Source: Gordonia polyisoprenivorans NBRC 16320 = JCM 10675 (lineage in GTDB: Bacteria; Actinomycetota; Actinomycetes; Mycobacteriales; Mycobacteriaceae). Taken from it: DNA of 64,000 nt. The translations under genes were made by a program, and so were the position numbers. The notes under the pieces are model-generated. The model was not told where the DNA came from. It saw only the letters and a list, made by a program, of their open reading frames with translations, and made no database searches. The stretch is taken from NCBI RefSeq assembly GCF_000241325.1, contig NZ_BAEI01000001.1, forward strand, positions 1-64,000. The letters are read 5' to 3'. This document shows, piece by piece, positions 56,434 through 64,000 of the stretch. The number at the start of each line of letters is the position of its first letter. Position 1 is the first letter of the stretch.

Positions 56434-57798
56434 GTGGCGGTGGCTGGAACCCTCATTCACGACGCACAGGTCATCACCGTTGACGAGCACCGCCGCGAGC
56501 TGTCGTCGGCGTGGGTGCTGATCGACGGCGCCACCATCGCCGCGGTGTCCACCGACCCGATCGACGACCTTCCCACCGAGGTGACCCACGTCGACGGCAG
56601 GGGCTGTGTGCTGACCCCGGGCCTGGTGAACACCCATCACCACCTCTACCAATGGATCACCCGGGGACTCGCCGCCGATCACACGCTGTTCCAGTGGCTG
56701 ACGACGCTCTACCCGATCTGGGCCGGGATCGACGAGACCGCAGTCCACACCGCCGCGCTGGGCGGGATCGGCCAGCTGGTGATGTCGGGCTGTACGACCA
56801 CCACCGACCACCACTACGTCTTTCCCCGTGAGGGCGGCGATCTCCTCGGCGCCGAGATCGGTGCCGCGGCCACCATCGGCGTCCGATTCCATCCGACCCG
56901 CGGGTCGATGGACCTCTCGGAGAAGGACGGTGGCCTGCCACCCGATTCGGTGGTGCAGGGCATCGACGAGATCCTCGAAGCCTGCTCCGACGCCGTCGCG
57001 CGCTGGCACGACCCGCGCCCCGGTTCCCTGCTGCAGATCGCTCTCGCTCCGTGCTCCCCGTTCTCGGTCACCACCGACCTGCTCCGCGAGTCCGCCTCGC
57101 TGGCACGCGAACTCGGCGTGCGGATGCACACCCATCTGGCCGAGTCGCCGGACGAGAACACCTACTGCGACCAGCATTTCGGTTGCACGCCGCTGCAGTA
57201 CATGGAGTCGGTGGGATGGGTCGGCGACGACGTGTGGTTCGCCCACGGCATCGAATTCGCCGACGACGAGATCGCACGTCTGGCCGCCACCTCGACCGGG
57301 GTCGCGCACTGCCCGACCTCCAATGCCCGTCTGGGCAACCGGATCTGCCGCACCCGCGAGCTCGTCGATGCCGGTGTACCCGTCGGACTCGGTGTCGACG
57401 GCGCGGCCTCCAACGAGTCGGCGCGACTGCTCGAGGAGGCGCATCAAGCGGTGCTGATGGCGCGCGCCCGTGGTGGTCCGACCGCTCTGACCACCCGCAC
57501 CGCGATCGAGTTGGCCACCCTCGGTGGTGCCCGGGTCCTCGGGCGCGACAAGGAGATCGGGTCGATCGAGGTCGGCAAACTCGCCGATCTCGTGCTGTGG
57601 GATCTGAGTGGACCAGCGCACGCGGGCATCGACGATCCGGTCGCCGCCCTGGTACTGGGCGCCATCCCACCGATTCGCGGCACCTGGGTGGGCGGGCGCC
57701 GTATCGTCACCGACAACGACCTGGTGACCGCCGACCTCGACGCGGTGGCCGCCGACTGCGCCGCCGAGCATCGTCGCCTGCTGGACAAGGCCGGATAG
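56434..57798 (+). CDS. 8-oxoguanine deaminase-like amidohydrolase
   Basis: 454 residues, amidohydrolase superfamily. Metal-binding NTHHHLYQWITR, HTHLAES, FAHG and GVDGAASNES motifs match the 8-oxoguanine/guanine-type deaminases, in which HHxYQxxTR is typical. It would turn 8-oxoguanine to urate, or deaminate another purine. Directly followed by molybdenum hydroxylase genes, so it is placed in purine catabolism. GTG at 56434; the ribosome site is weak. The separate urate module lies at 27-30 kb. Confidence 0.82.
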   Translation: MAVAGTLIHDAQVITVDEHRRELSSAWVLIDGATIAAVSTDPIDDLPTEVTHVDGRGCVLTPGLVNTHHHLYQWITRGLAADHTLFQWLTTLYPIWAGIDETAVHTAALGGIGQLVMSGCTTTTDHHYVFPREGGDLLGAEIGAAATIGVRFHPTRGSMDLSEKDGGLPPDSVVQGIDEILEACSDAVARWHDPRPGSLLQIALAPCSPFSVTTDLLRESASLARELGVRMHTHLAESPDENTYCDQHFGCTPLQYMESVGWVGDDVWFAHGIEFADDEIARLAATSTGVAHCPTSNARLGNRICRTRELVDAGVPVGLGVDGAASNESARLLEEAHQAVLMARARGGPTALTTRTAIELATLGGARVLGRDKEIGSIEVGKLADLVLWDLSGPAHAGIDDPVAALVLGAIPPIRGTWVGGRRIVTDNDLVTADLDAVAADCAAEHRRLLDKAG

Positions 57799-57806
57799 GA
57801 GGAGTC

Positions 57807-58631
57807 GTGGACCTCAACACCATCAGCTCGTATCGCCACGCGCACACACGCGACGACCTGGCGCTCGCGCCGGGCGAGCGGATCGTCGCGGGCGGAACAT
57901 GGTTCTTCAGCGAGCCGCAGGTGGACGCGACCGGCGTCGTCGACATCACCGGGATGGGGTGGTCCGACGTCGAGGATCTGCCCGATGGCGGTCTTCGTGT
58001 CGCGGCCACCTGTCCGATCGCGACTCTCGCCTCGTTGCCCGAGCGGCCCGAGTGGCGCGCCCACCCCCTGTTCTTCCAGTGTGCGACAGCGTTGTTGGCG
58101 TCGTTCAAGATCTGGAACGTGGCCACCGTCGGTGGCAACATCTGCCGCTCGTTCGCGGCCGCGTCGATGGTGTCGTTGGCCGTCGCCCTCGATGCCGAGG
58201 CGCTGATCTGGCCCCCCGCCGGGGGTGAGCGCCGCGTGCCGGTGGCCGAACTGGTCACCGGCAACGGCACCAACACCCTGGGACCGGCAGAGGTGCTGCG
58301 CGCCATCGACTTTCCGGGTTATGCGCTGCGCGCCCGGACCGGTATGCGCAAAATCGCACTTGCCGAGCTCGGGCGCTCCGGTGCGGTGGTCACCGGGCGC
58401 GTCGACGAGGACGGCACCGCGGTGTTCGGCATCACCGCGGCCACCGGGTGGCCGACGGTGCTGCGCTACCCGACGCTGCCCGATGCGGAGGTACTGCGCG
58501 CCGACATCGACTCCGCGCCCGGCTATTACACCGATCCGCTCGGCTCTGCGGACTGGCGCCGCGCAGTCAGCGCGGTGCTCGCCGACGAGATCCGGGCAGA
58601 ACTCGCCGCCGACCCCGGTCGGGGGTGGTGA
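57807..58631 (+). CDS. Molybdenum hydroxylase FAD-binding subunit
   Basis: 274 residues of the FAD_binding_5 family (xanthine dehydrogenase medium subunit/CO dehydrogenase CoxM-like). VAGGTWFFSEP is the first FAD loop (VAGGT) and ATVGGNICRSFAAA the second (TVGGNIC). It passes electrons from the Mo/Fe-S chain encoded next to NAD or another acceptor. GTG start with AGGAGG 3-5 bases upstream; the stop overlaps the next start (GTGA). Confidence 0.88.
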   Translation: MDLNTISSYRHAHTRDDLALAPGERIVAGGTWFFSEPQVDATGVVDITGMGWSDVEDLPDGGLRVAATCPIATLASLPERPEWRAHPLFFQCATALLASFKIWNVATVGGNICRSFAAASMVSLAVALDAEALIWPPAGGERRVPVAELVTGNGTNTLGPAEVLRAIDFPGYALRARTGMRKIALAELGRSGAVVTGRVDEDGTAVFGITAATGWPTVLRYPTLPDAEVLRADIDSAPGYYTDPLGSADWRRAVSAVLADEIRAELAADPGRGW

Positions 58632-61411
58632 CCGTGCACATGGAGATCAACGGCGAATCCGTCGATACCCAGCCCCGTCCGGGCCAATGCCTACGAACGC
58701 TGTTGCGCGACAACGGTCATTTCGAGGTCAAGAAGGGCTGCGACGCCGGCGACTGCGGCGCATGCTCGGTGCTGGTCGACGGCACACCCGTGCACTCGTG
58801 CATCTTTCCGGCGGTGCGCGCCGACGGCGCGTCGGTGACCACCGTGTCCGGCCTGGGCACCCCGGGCGCTCTGCATCCCATGCAGCAGTCCTTCGTCGAC
58901 AACTTCGGGTTCCAGTGCGGTTTCTGCACCGCGGGGATGATCCTCACCGCGTCCACCCTCGAGGCCGCCGACCTCGACGACCTACCGCGGCGGATGAAGG
59001 GAAACCTGTGCCGCTGCACCGGCTATCGGGCCGTCGACGCCGCCATCCGGGACGGGATGGCACGAGCCGAGCGCACCCATTGCCCGGACGCCACGACCCG
59101 CGCCGACTCCGCCGCGAGCTCGTGCGGCGTCGGAGCGTCCGCCAATCCCCTTGCCGCGCAGCGCGTCGTCACCGGCACCGAGCCCTACACCTTCGACATC
59201 GACGTGCCCGGTACGCAGTTCCTGCGCGTACTCGGCTCCCCGCATCCGCACGCCCGGATCACCGCCATCGACACCGCGGCGGCATCGTCGGTGCCCGGCG
59301 TCTCGCTCATCCTGACCCACGAGAACGTGAGCACCCGACGGTTCTCCACCGCCCGGCACGAGTCCCGCGACGACGATCCCGACGACACCCTCGTCCTCGA
59401 TCCGGTGGTGCGATTCGTCGGTCAGCGCGTGGCCGCCGTCGTCGCCGACACCGCTGCGGCCGCCGAGGAGGCGTGTCGCCTCATCGAGGTGACCTACGAG
59501 CTGTTGCCCGCCGTGTTCGATCCGGAGGAAGCCCGGCTGCCGGGCGCGGCACTCGTGCACCCCGACCGCACTCCCGAGGATCGTGTCGTCGACGCCGACC
59601 GTAATGTGATCGCGGCATTCCACGAGGGATTCGGCGGTGATGTGGTTGCCGCACTGGAGGACTCGGCGGTTCGGGTCGGGGGTACATGGAAAACCGGGCG
59701 GGTGTCGCACGCCCAGTTGGAAACCCACGGAACCCTCGGCTGGATCGATGACGACGGTCGTCTGGTGCTGCGAACCAGCACCCAGGTGCCGTTCCTGGTG
59801 CGCGACGAGCTCGCGTTGTTGCTCGAATTGCCACCGGAGCGGATTCGGGTCTTCGCGGCGCGCGTCGGTGGCGGTTTCGGCGGCAAGCAGGAATTGCTCA
59901 CCGAGGATATCGTCGCCCTGGCCGTCCTCCGTACCGGCCGGCCGGTGGCCTATGAGATGACGCGCACCGAGGAGATGACGCGCACCACCTACCGGCATCC
60001 GTTCCGGGTGGGCGTCGAACTCGGTGCGGACGAGACGGGGCGACTGACCGCGATGAAGGTCGACGTCCTGTCCGACACCGGCGCGTACGGCAACCACGCG
60101 ATCGGGGTGATGTTCCATGCGTGCGCCGAGTCGGTGTCGGTCTACAACTGCCCGGTGAAGCGGATCGACGCCGAGGTCGTCTACACCAACAATCCGCCGT
60201 CGGGTGCGTTCCGTGGTTACGGGTTGGGACAGGTGATCTTCGCGATCGAGAGTGCGATGGACGAGTTGGCGCTGACGCTCGACATCGATCCGTTCGAGTT
60301 GCGCAGACGCAATGCGGTGGCCGACGGTGATCCATTGCTCATCGCCCACCCCGAGCCCGAAGACGACCTGGTGTACGGCAGCTACGGTCTCGACCAGTGC
60401 CTCGACCTCGCGCAGGCCGCCCTGGCACGCGGCAACGGTGTGGCCCCGCCGGCCGGCCCGCGCTGGCGGGTCGGCGAGGGTATGGCGCTGGCCGCCATCG
60501 CGACGATGGCCCCCCGCGGGCATCATGCGACCGTCACGGTGGCCGTCGACGCCGACGGCACCTACCACATCGGCTCGGGCACAGCCGAATTCGGCAACGG
60601 CACCACCACCGTACAAGCCCAGATCGTGGCCAGCGCGATGTCGACCGAGTTGTCCCGGGTGTCGTTGCGCCACGGCGACACCGATGCCGCCGCCTACGAC
60701 ACCGGAGCGTTCGCCTCGGCCGGCACCACGGTGGCCGGCAAGGCCGTCCACGGCGCGGCCCTGCGGTTGCGCGAACTGCTGGTCGAGGCGGCCACGAGGC
60801 TGTCGGGACGCGATGCCGCCGACGTGCGCCTGTGCCCGGACGGAGCACTCGTCGATGCCACGGTGATCGGTTTCGGCGATCTGATCGCTGCTGTCGACGC
60901 CGAGCACCGGCAGGAGTCGGCGACCGGACCGCGCGTCGTGGCGACCGGCATCGAACGGGGCGATCTGCGCTCGATCGCGTTCAACGTCCAGGCTTTTCGG
61001 GTCGCGGTGAACACCGAGACCGGTGCGGTGGCGATCCTGCAGTCGGTGCACGCCGCCGACGCGGGCACGGTGATGAATCCCCAGCAATGTCTCGGCCAGG
61101 TGGAAGGCGGTGTGGCGCAAGGCATCGGCTCGGCGCTGTACGAGGAGATCATGCTCGACGGCAAGGGCGTACCGCTGACACCGGTTCTGCGGACCTATCG
61201 GGTACCGCAGATGGCCGACATCCCGGTCACCGAGGTGATGTTCGCCGAGACCTCCGACCGCCTCGGACCCTACGGCGCGAAGTCGATGAGCGAATCGCCG
61301 TTCAACCCGGTGGCGGCAGCTCTGGCCAATGCCATTCGGCGCGCCATCGGCACCCGTCCGTACGAGACCCCCATGTCCCGTGACCGGATCTGGCGACTCG
61401 GCCGGACATGA
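58628..61411 (+). CDS. Molybdenum hydroxylase, fused 2Fe-2S and molybdopterin subunits (XDH-like)
   Basis: 927 residues. Residues 1-155 are the iron-sulfur subunit: plant-type CDAGDCGACSV...C cluster, then CGFCTAGM and CRCTGYR cluster. Residues about 170-925 are the molybdopterin subunit with GGGFGGKQE, PSGAFRGYGLGQ and a C-terminal GAKSMSESPFNP, in which the family's catalytic Glu is kept. The two are separate genes in many bacteria; here one chain. Substrate is probably a purine because a purine deaminase gene is two genes upstream, but aldehyde or nicotinate-type substrates are possible. Maturation would need a MocA-type protein such as that at 26.8-27.4 kb. Confidence 0.87.
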   Translation: MTVHMEINGESVDTQPRPGQCLRTLLRDNGHFEVKKGCDAGDCGACSVLVDGTPVHSCIFPAVRADGASVTTVSGLGTPGALHPMQQSFVDNFGFQCGFCTAGMILTASTLEAADLDDLPRRMKGNLCRCTGYRAVDAAIRDGMARAERTHCPDATTRADSAASSCGVGASANPLAAQRVVTGTEPYTFDIDVPGTQFLRVLGSPHPHARITAIDTAAASSVPGVSLILTHENVSTRRFSTARHESRDDDPDDTLVLDPVVRFVGQRVAAVVADTAAAAEEACRLIEVTYELLPAVFDPEEARLPGAALVHPDRTPEDRVVDADRNVIAAFHEGFGGDVVAALEDSAVRVGGTWKTGRVSHAQLETHGTLGWIDDDGRLVLRTSTQVPFLVRDELALLLELPPERIRVFAARVGGGFGGKQELLTEDIVALAVLRTGRPVAYEMTRTEEMTRTTYRHPFRVGVELGADETGRLTAMKVDVLSDTGAYGNHAIGVMFHACAESVSVYNCPVKRIDAEVVYTNNPPSGAFRGYGLGQVIFAIESAMDELALTLDIDPFELRRRNAVADGDPLLIAHPEPEDDLVYGSYGLDQCLDLAQAALARGNGVAPPAGPRWRVGEGMALAAIATMAPRGHHATVTVAVDADGTYHIGSGTAEFGNGTTTVQAQIVASAMSTELSRVSLRHGDTDAAAYDTGAFASAGTTVAGKAVHGAALRLRELLVEAATRLSGRDAADVRLCPDGALVDATVIGFGDLIAAVDAEHRQESATGPRVVATGIERGDLRSIAFNVQAFRVAVNTETGAVAILQSVHAADAGTVMNPQQCLGQVEGGVAQGIGSALYEEIMLDGKGVPLTPVLRTYRVPQMADIPVTEVMFAETSDRLGPYGAKSMSESPFNPVAAALANAIRRAIGTRPYETPMSRDRIWRLGRT

Positions 61412-61414
61412 GTT

Positions 61415-61428
61415 TTCGGCTACCCGAA
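61415..61428. promoter_or_regulatory. TTCGG-N4-CCGAA inverted repeat upstream of mntH
   Basis: TTCGGCTACCCGAA lies 54 bases before the mntH GTG, directly after the molybdenum hydroxylase stop, and is followed by an AT-rich ACTTTTTG. It is a candidate operator for a metal-responsive repressor of the DtxR/MntR or Fur family. The match to a known box cannot be established here. Confidence 0.4.
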
Positions 61429-61481
61429 CTTTTTGTTTCGCACGACTTGATCACTGGCCGCCGGTGTGCCACATTGAGCTG

Positions 61482-62765
61482 GTGAGCCAGGTGGACACCC
61501 GCGGGAGCGGATCGGAGGCCGGATCGACGCGCGGCCGCATACACGGCCGCCGGATGCGCTCGTTGCGTCACGTGGCGCTGTTCGGCCCGGCCTTCGTCGC
61601 AGCCATCGCCTACGTCGATCCCGGCAACGTCGCCGCCAACATCACCGCGGGCGCGCGCTACGGCTTCCTGCTGGTGTGGGTGCTCGTCGTCGCCAATCTC
61701 ATCGCGATGCTCATCCAGTATCAGTCGGCCAAACTCGGCATCGTCACCGGCCGCAGCCTGCCCGGTCTCCTCGGAGAGCGGCTGAGTCGCCGCAAACGCC
61801 AAGTATTCTGGGTTCAGGCCGAGGTGGTGGCGATCGCCACCGACCTCGCCGAGGTCCTCGGCGGCGCGATAGCCCTGCAGTTGCTGTTCGACCTGCCCCT
61901 CGTCCTGGGTGGGGTGATCGTGGGCATCATCTCGACGCTGATGTTGTTGCTGCAGAACCCTCGCCGCCAACGCGTCTTCGAGACGGTGATCGTGGGCATG
62001 CTGGCCATCATCGTGGTCGGCTTCCTCGCGGGGCTCGTGGTGAACCCGCCGACCGCCGGCGATGTGCTCGGCGGGATGATCCCCCGTCTCGAGGGACCCG
62101 AGACGGTGTTACTCGCGGCATCGATGCTGGGTGCGACGGTCATGCCGCACGCCATCTATGTCCATTCGGCGCTGGTCATCGATCGCCACGGGGTCACCGA
62201 AAGTCTGCCCCGGCGACGCAAACTCGTACGCGTGACCCGGTGGGATGTGGTGATCGCCCTGACCGTCGCCGGCGCCGTCAACATCGCCTTGCTGCTTCTG
62301 GCCGCGCAGAACTTGCTGGGCAAGCAGGGCACCGACACCATCGAGGGCGCCTACCATGCCGTGGCCGACTCGATGGGGCCGGCGATGGCGACCATCTTCG
62401 CGATCGGTCTGCTCGCGAGCGGCCTGGCCGCCACCTCGGTGGGATCGTCGGCGGGTGCGGCGATCATGGCCGGGCTTCTGCACAAGCGGGTGCCGCTGCT
62501 GGTTCGCCGACTGGTCACGCTGATCCCCGCCCTGGTCGTTCTCGCTGTCGGGGTCGATCCCACATGGGCACTGGTGCTCTCACAGGTGGTGCTGAGCTTC
62601 GGCATCCCGTTCGCGATCATCCCGCTGGGCCGGCTGACGTCCGACCGCTCGATCATGGGCGAGTTCGCCGACGGCTGGCCGCTGCGCATCCTGGCAACCG
62701 TTGCGTCGGCAATGATCGTGCTACTCAACATCGCGTTGATCGTGCTGGTGTTCACCGGCGCGTGA
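61482..62765 (+). CDS. mntH: Nramp-family divalent metal (Mn2+) transporter
   Basis: 427 residues with 11 helices. The Nramp metal site is clear: DPGN in AYVDPGNVAANI (helix 1) and MPH in ATVMPHAIYVHS (helix 6). Proton-coupled uptake of manganese or iron. GTG start at 61482; no strong ribosome site. It is convergent with the acyl-CoA dehydrogenase gene and shares a hairpin with it. Confidence 0.93.
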   Translation: MSQVDTRGSGSEAGSTRGRIHGRRMRSLRHVALFGPAFVAAIAYVDPGNVAANITAGARYGFLLVWVLVVANLIAMLIQYQSAKLGIVTGRSLPGLLGERLSRRKRQVFWVQAEVVAIATDLAEVLGGAIALQLLFDLPLVLGGVIVGIISTLMLLLQNPRRQRVFETVIVGMLAIIVVGFLAGLVVNPPTAGDVLGGMIPRLEGPETVLLAASMLGATVMPHAIYVHSALVIDRHGVTESLPRRRKLVRVTRWDVVIALTVAGAVNIALLLLAAQNLLGKQGTDTIEGAYHAVADSMGPAMATIFAIGLLASGLAATSVGSSAGAAIMAGLLHKRVPLLVRRLVTLIPALVVLAVGVDPTWALVLSQVVLSFGIPFAIIPLGRLTSDRSIMGEFADGWPLRILATVASAMIVLLNIALIVLVFTGA

Positions 62766-62863
62766 GGTGACCGAGAACGACTCGCAGTACCACACGGATC
62801 GTCTCGGTCCACCGATCGCCGGGGCGATTCGCGGCCGACGGCGTCGAACCCCCGGAGGTATCC

Positions 62864-62880
62864 CGGTGGCCCGTCCACCG
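62864..62880. terminator. Hairpin between convergent mntH and acyl-CoA dehydrogenase
   Basis: CGGTGG (62864-62869) and CCACCG (62875-62880) pair around CCCGT, ending 4 bases before the acyl-CoA dehydrogenase stop. Position between convergent genes suggests a bidirectional terminator; the stem is short. Confidence 0.45.
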
Positions 62881-62884
62881 CCCG

Positions 62885-64000
62885 TCAGGCCAGGAGCCCC
62901 TTGGCGACGTGGGTCACCTGGATCTCGTTGCTGCCGGCATAGATCATCAGCGACTTGGCATCGCGCGCAAGTTGTTCGACGCGGTACTCGGCCATGTAAC
63001 CGTTGCCGCCGAAGAGCTGCACGGCCTCCATCGCGACATCGGTGGCCGCCTTCGACGAGTAGAGCTTCATCGCCGACGCCTCGGCCAGACTCAGCGGCTT
63101 ACCGGCCTTGGCCCGCTCGATCGCACTGAAGAGCATGTTCTGCACGTTGATCCGCGCCACCTCCATCTCGGCGAGTTTGAGCTGGATCAGCTGGAAGCGC
63201 CCGATCTCCTGGCCCCACAGCTTGCGGTTCTTCGCGTAATCGACACTCAGGCGCAGACATTCGTTGATGATGCCCATCGACAGCGCCGCGATCCCGATAC
63301 GCTCGGCGGTGAAACCGGATTTCGCCCCCTCGGCGCCGCGCGCGTCGGACCCGGTGTCCTCGGTCTCGCCGAGCAGCCGGTCCCGACCGAGGCGGACGTT
63401 GTCGAAGAACAGCTCGCCGGTGGGCGAACTCATCATGCCCATCTTCTTGAACGCCTTGCCCTGGGTGAGTCCGGGCATCCCCTTGTCCAGAACGAACGAG
63501 AGCACCTTGCGATCGCGCATGGGGGTATCCGAGCCGTCGTCGAGTTTGGCGAAGACCACGATGGTGTCGGCGTACGGGCCGTTGGTGATGAACGTCTTCT
63601 GTCCGTTCAACAGATACTCGTCACCATCGCGGCGCACGGTGGTCTTCATGCCGCCAAGGGCGTCGGAGCCGGAGTCGGGTTCGGTGATCGCCCAGGCCCC
63701 GACCTTTTCCATGGTGACCAGCTCGGGCAGCCACCGCTTCTTCTGCGCGAGGGTGCCCTTACCCCGGATCGCCGACGCCGTCAGGCCCATGCTGACGCCC
63801 ATCGAGCCGACCAGACCGAGACAGACCCCGGCCAGTTCGATGTTGACGATCATGAACATCGACCCGGCCATGCCGGCTCCGCCGCCGCCCGCAGGCTTCT
63901 CGCCGGCCGCCTCGGCCTCGAGTTCCTTCTCCAGCGCGTCCTTGGCCATGGCGTCGACACCGAAGGTGGACAACAGTTTTCGGGTGATGTCGTAGGGCGG
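62885..64000 (-). CDS. Acyl-CoA dehydrogenase (5' end beyond window)
   Basis: 371 C-terminal residues; the start lies beyond the right edge. FAD-dependent desaturation of an acyl-CoA. Visible: WAITEPDSGSDALGG (flavin-binding block), LLNGQKTFITNGPYADT, QLFGGNGYMAEYRVEQLARDAK. At the position of the common catalytic YEGT the protein has YAGS, so the base Glu is probably supplied elsewhere, as in isovaleryl-CoA-type enzymes. A Gly/Ala-rich stretch EKPAGGGGAGMAGSM near the visible start is unusual. Substrate not predictable. Confidence 0.88.
   Translation of the reverse strand, partial: PPYDITRKLLSTFGVDAMAKDALEKELEAEAAGEKPAGGGGAGMAGSMFMIVNIELAGVCLGLVGSMGVSMGLTASAIRGKGTLAQKKRWLPELVTMEKVGAWAITEPDSGSDALGGMKTTVRRDGDEYLLNGQKTFITNGPYADTIVVFAKLDDGSDTPMRDRKVLSFVLDKGMPGLTQGKAFKKMGMMSSPTGELFFDNVRLGRDRLLGETEDTGSDARGAEGAKSGFTAERIGIAALSMGIINECLRLSVDYAKNRKLWGQEIGRFQLIQLKLAEMEVARINVQNMLFSAIERAKAGKPLSLAEASAMKLYSSKAATDVAMEAVQLFGGNGYMAEYRVEQLARDAKSLMIYAGSNEIQVTHVAKGLLA

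Noticed and set aside
58982..61120. A 712-codon minus-strand frame opposite the molybdenum hydroxylase
   Set aside because: Antisense mirror of a gene with intact Fe-S and Mo motifs; composition only.

Overview
The window is high-GC DNA from a mycolic-acid actinobacterium (order Mycobacteriales), most likely Gordonia or a close relative; the genus is inferred from gene content, not proven. Gene order matches Mycobacterium tuberculosis in blocks: sigE-rseA-htrA with the divergent methyltransferase (Rv1220c-Rv1223), manB-wbbL-rmlD/LCP/TIGR03089 (Rv3264c-Rv3268), and purE-purK/gtrA/PH-domain/birA-accD5-accE5-maf-sseA-sufE/accA3 (Rv3275c-Rv3285). GTG starts and 1-4 base stop/start overlaps are common.

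Layout. 1-3.3 kb: envelope-stress sigma factor, anti-sigma factor and HtrA protease, with a divergent O-methyltransferase. 3.4-8.8 kb: cell-wall synthesis (GDP-mannose, dTDP-rhamnose, the rhamnosyl linker, an LCP ligase). 8.9-16.8 kb: TIGR03089 protein, a deazaflavin-type oxidoreductase, a dienelactone hydrolase, purE/purK, gtrA, and a PH-domain/two-component operon. 16.8-26.4 kb: biotin ligase and the acyl-CoA carboxylase subunits that supply malonyl/methylmalonyl-CoA, interrupted by a lipoprotein metallopeptidase and a condensation-domain acyltransferase. 26.8-30.5 kb: urate/purine module (MobA-like protein, an NCS2 permease fused to an OHCU-decarboxylase-like domain, OHCU decarboxylase, HIU hydrolase). 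30.5-36.6 kb: metE under a cobalamin riboswitch, facing a compositionally different island with a second methionine synthase system (MesD + MesX/DUF1852 + a LysR regulator) bordered by a broken PfpI gene. 37-46 kb: SulP transporter, Uma2 nuclease fold, an AraC-controlled two-component flavin monooxygenase for phenolic substrates, kinase, EamA and ThrE exporters. 46-54.7 kb: pyruvate carboxylase and the methylcitrate cycle (prpD-prpB-prpC) with a divergent PrpR/RamB-type regulator. 54.8-61.4 kb: MFS exporter, 8-oxoguanine-type deaminase and a molybdenum hydroxylase. 61.5-64 kb: Nramp transporter and an acyl-CoA dehydrogenase running off the edge.

How the parts connect. AccA3/AccD5/AccE5/BirA make methylmalonyl-CoA from propionyl-CoA, whereas PrpDBC burns propionyl-CoA and Pyc refills oxaloacetate: a set suited to odd-chain lipid, sterol or branched substrates. 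The deaminase/Mo-hydroxylase genes and the urate module are two halves of purine catabolism; no uricase is present in the window. Two cobalamin-independent methionine synthases sit tail to tail, only one of them behind a B12 switch.

Points worth attention: the permease/OHCU fusion whose catalytic His and Glu are missing; the MesX-MesD island; tandem repeats that duplicate a stop codon (3.3 kb) or a start codon (9.6 kb) at synteny boundaries; 15-bp in-frame repeats in rmlD and prpC; and a stem that pairs with the metE Shine-Dalgarno. No rRNA, tRNA, CRISPR array, insertion sequence or prophage was seen.
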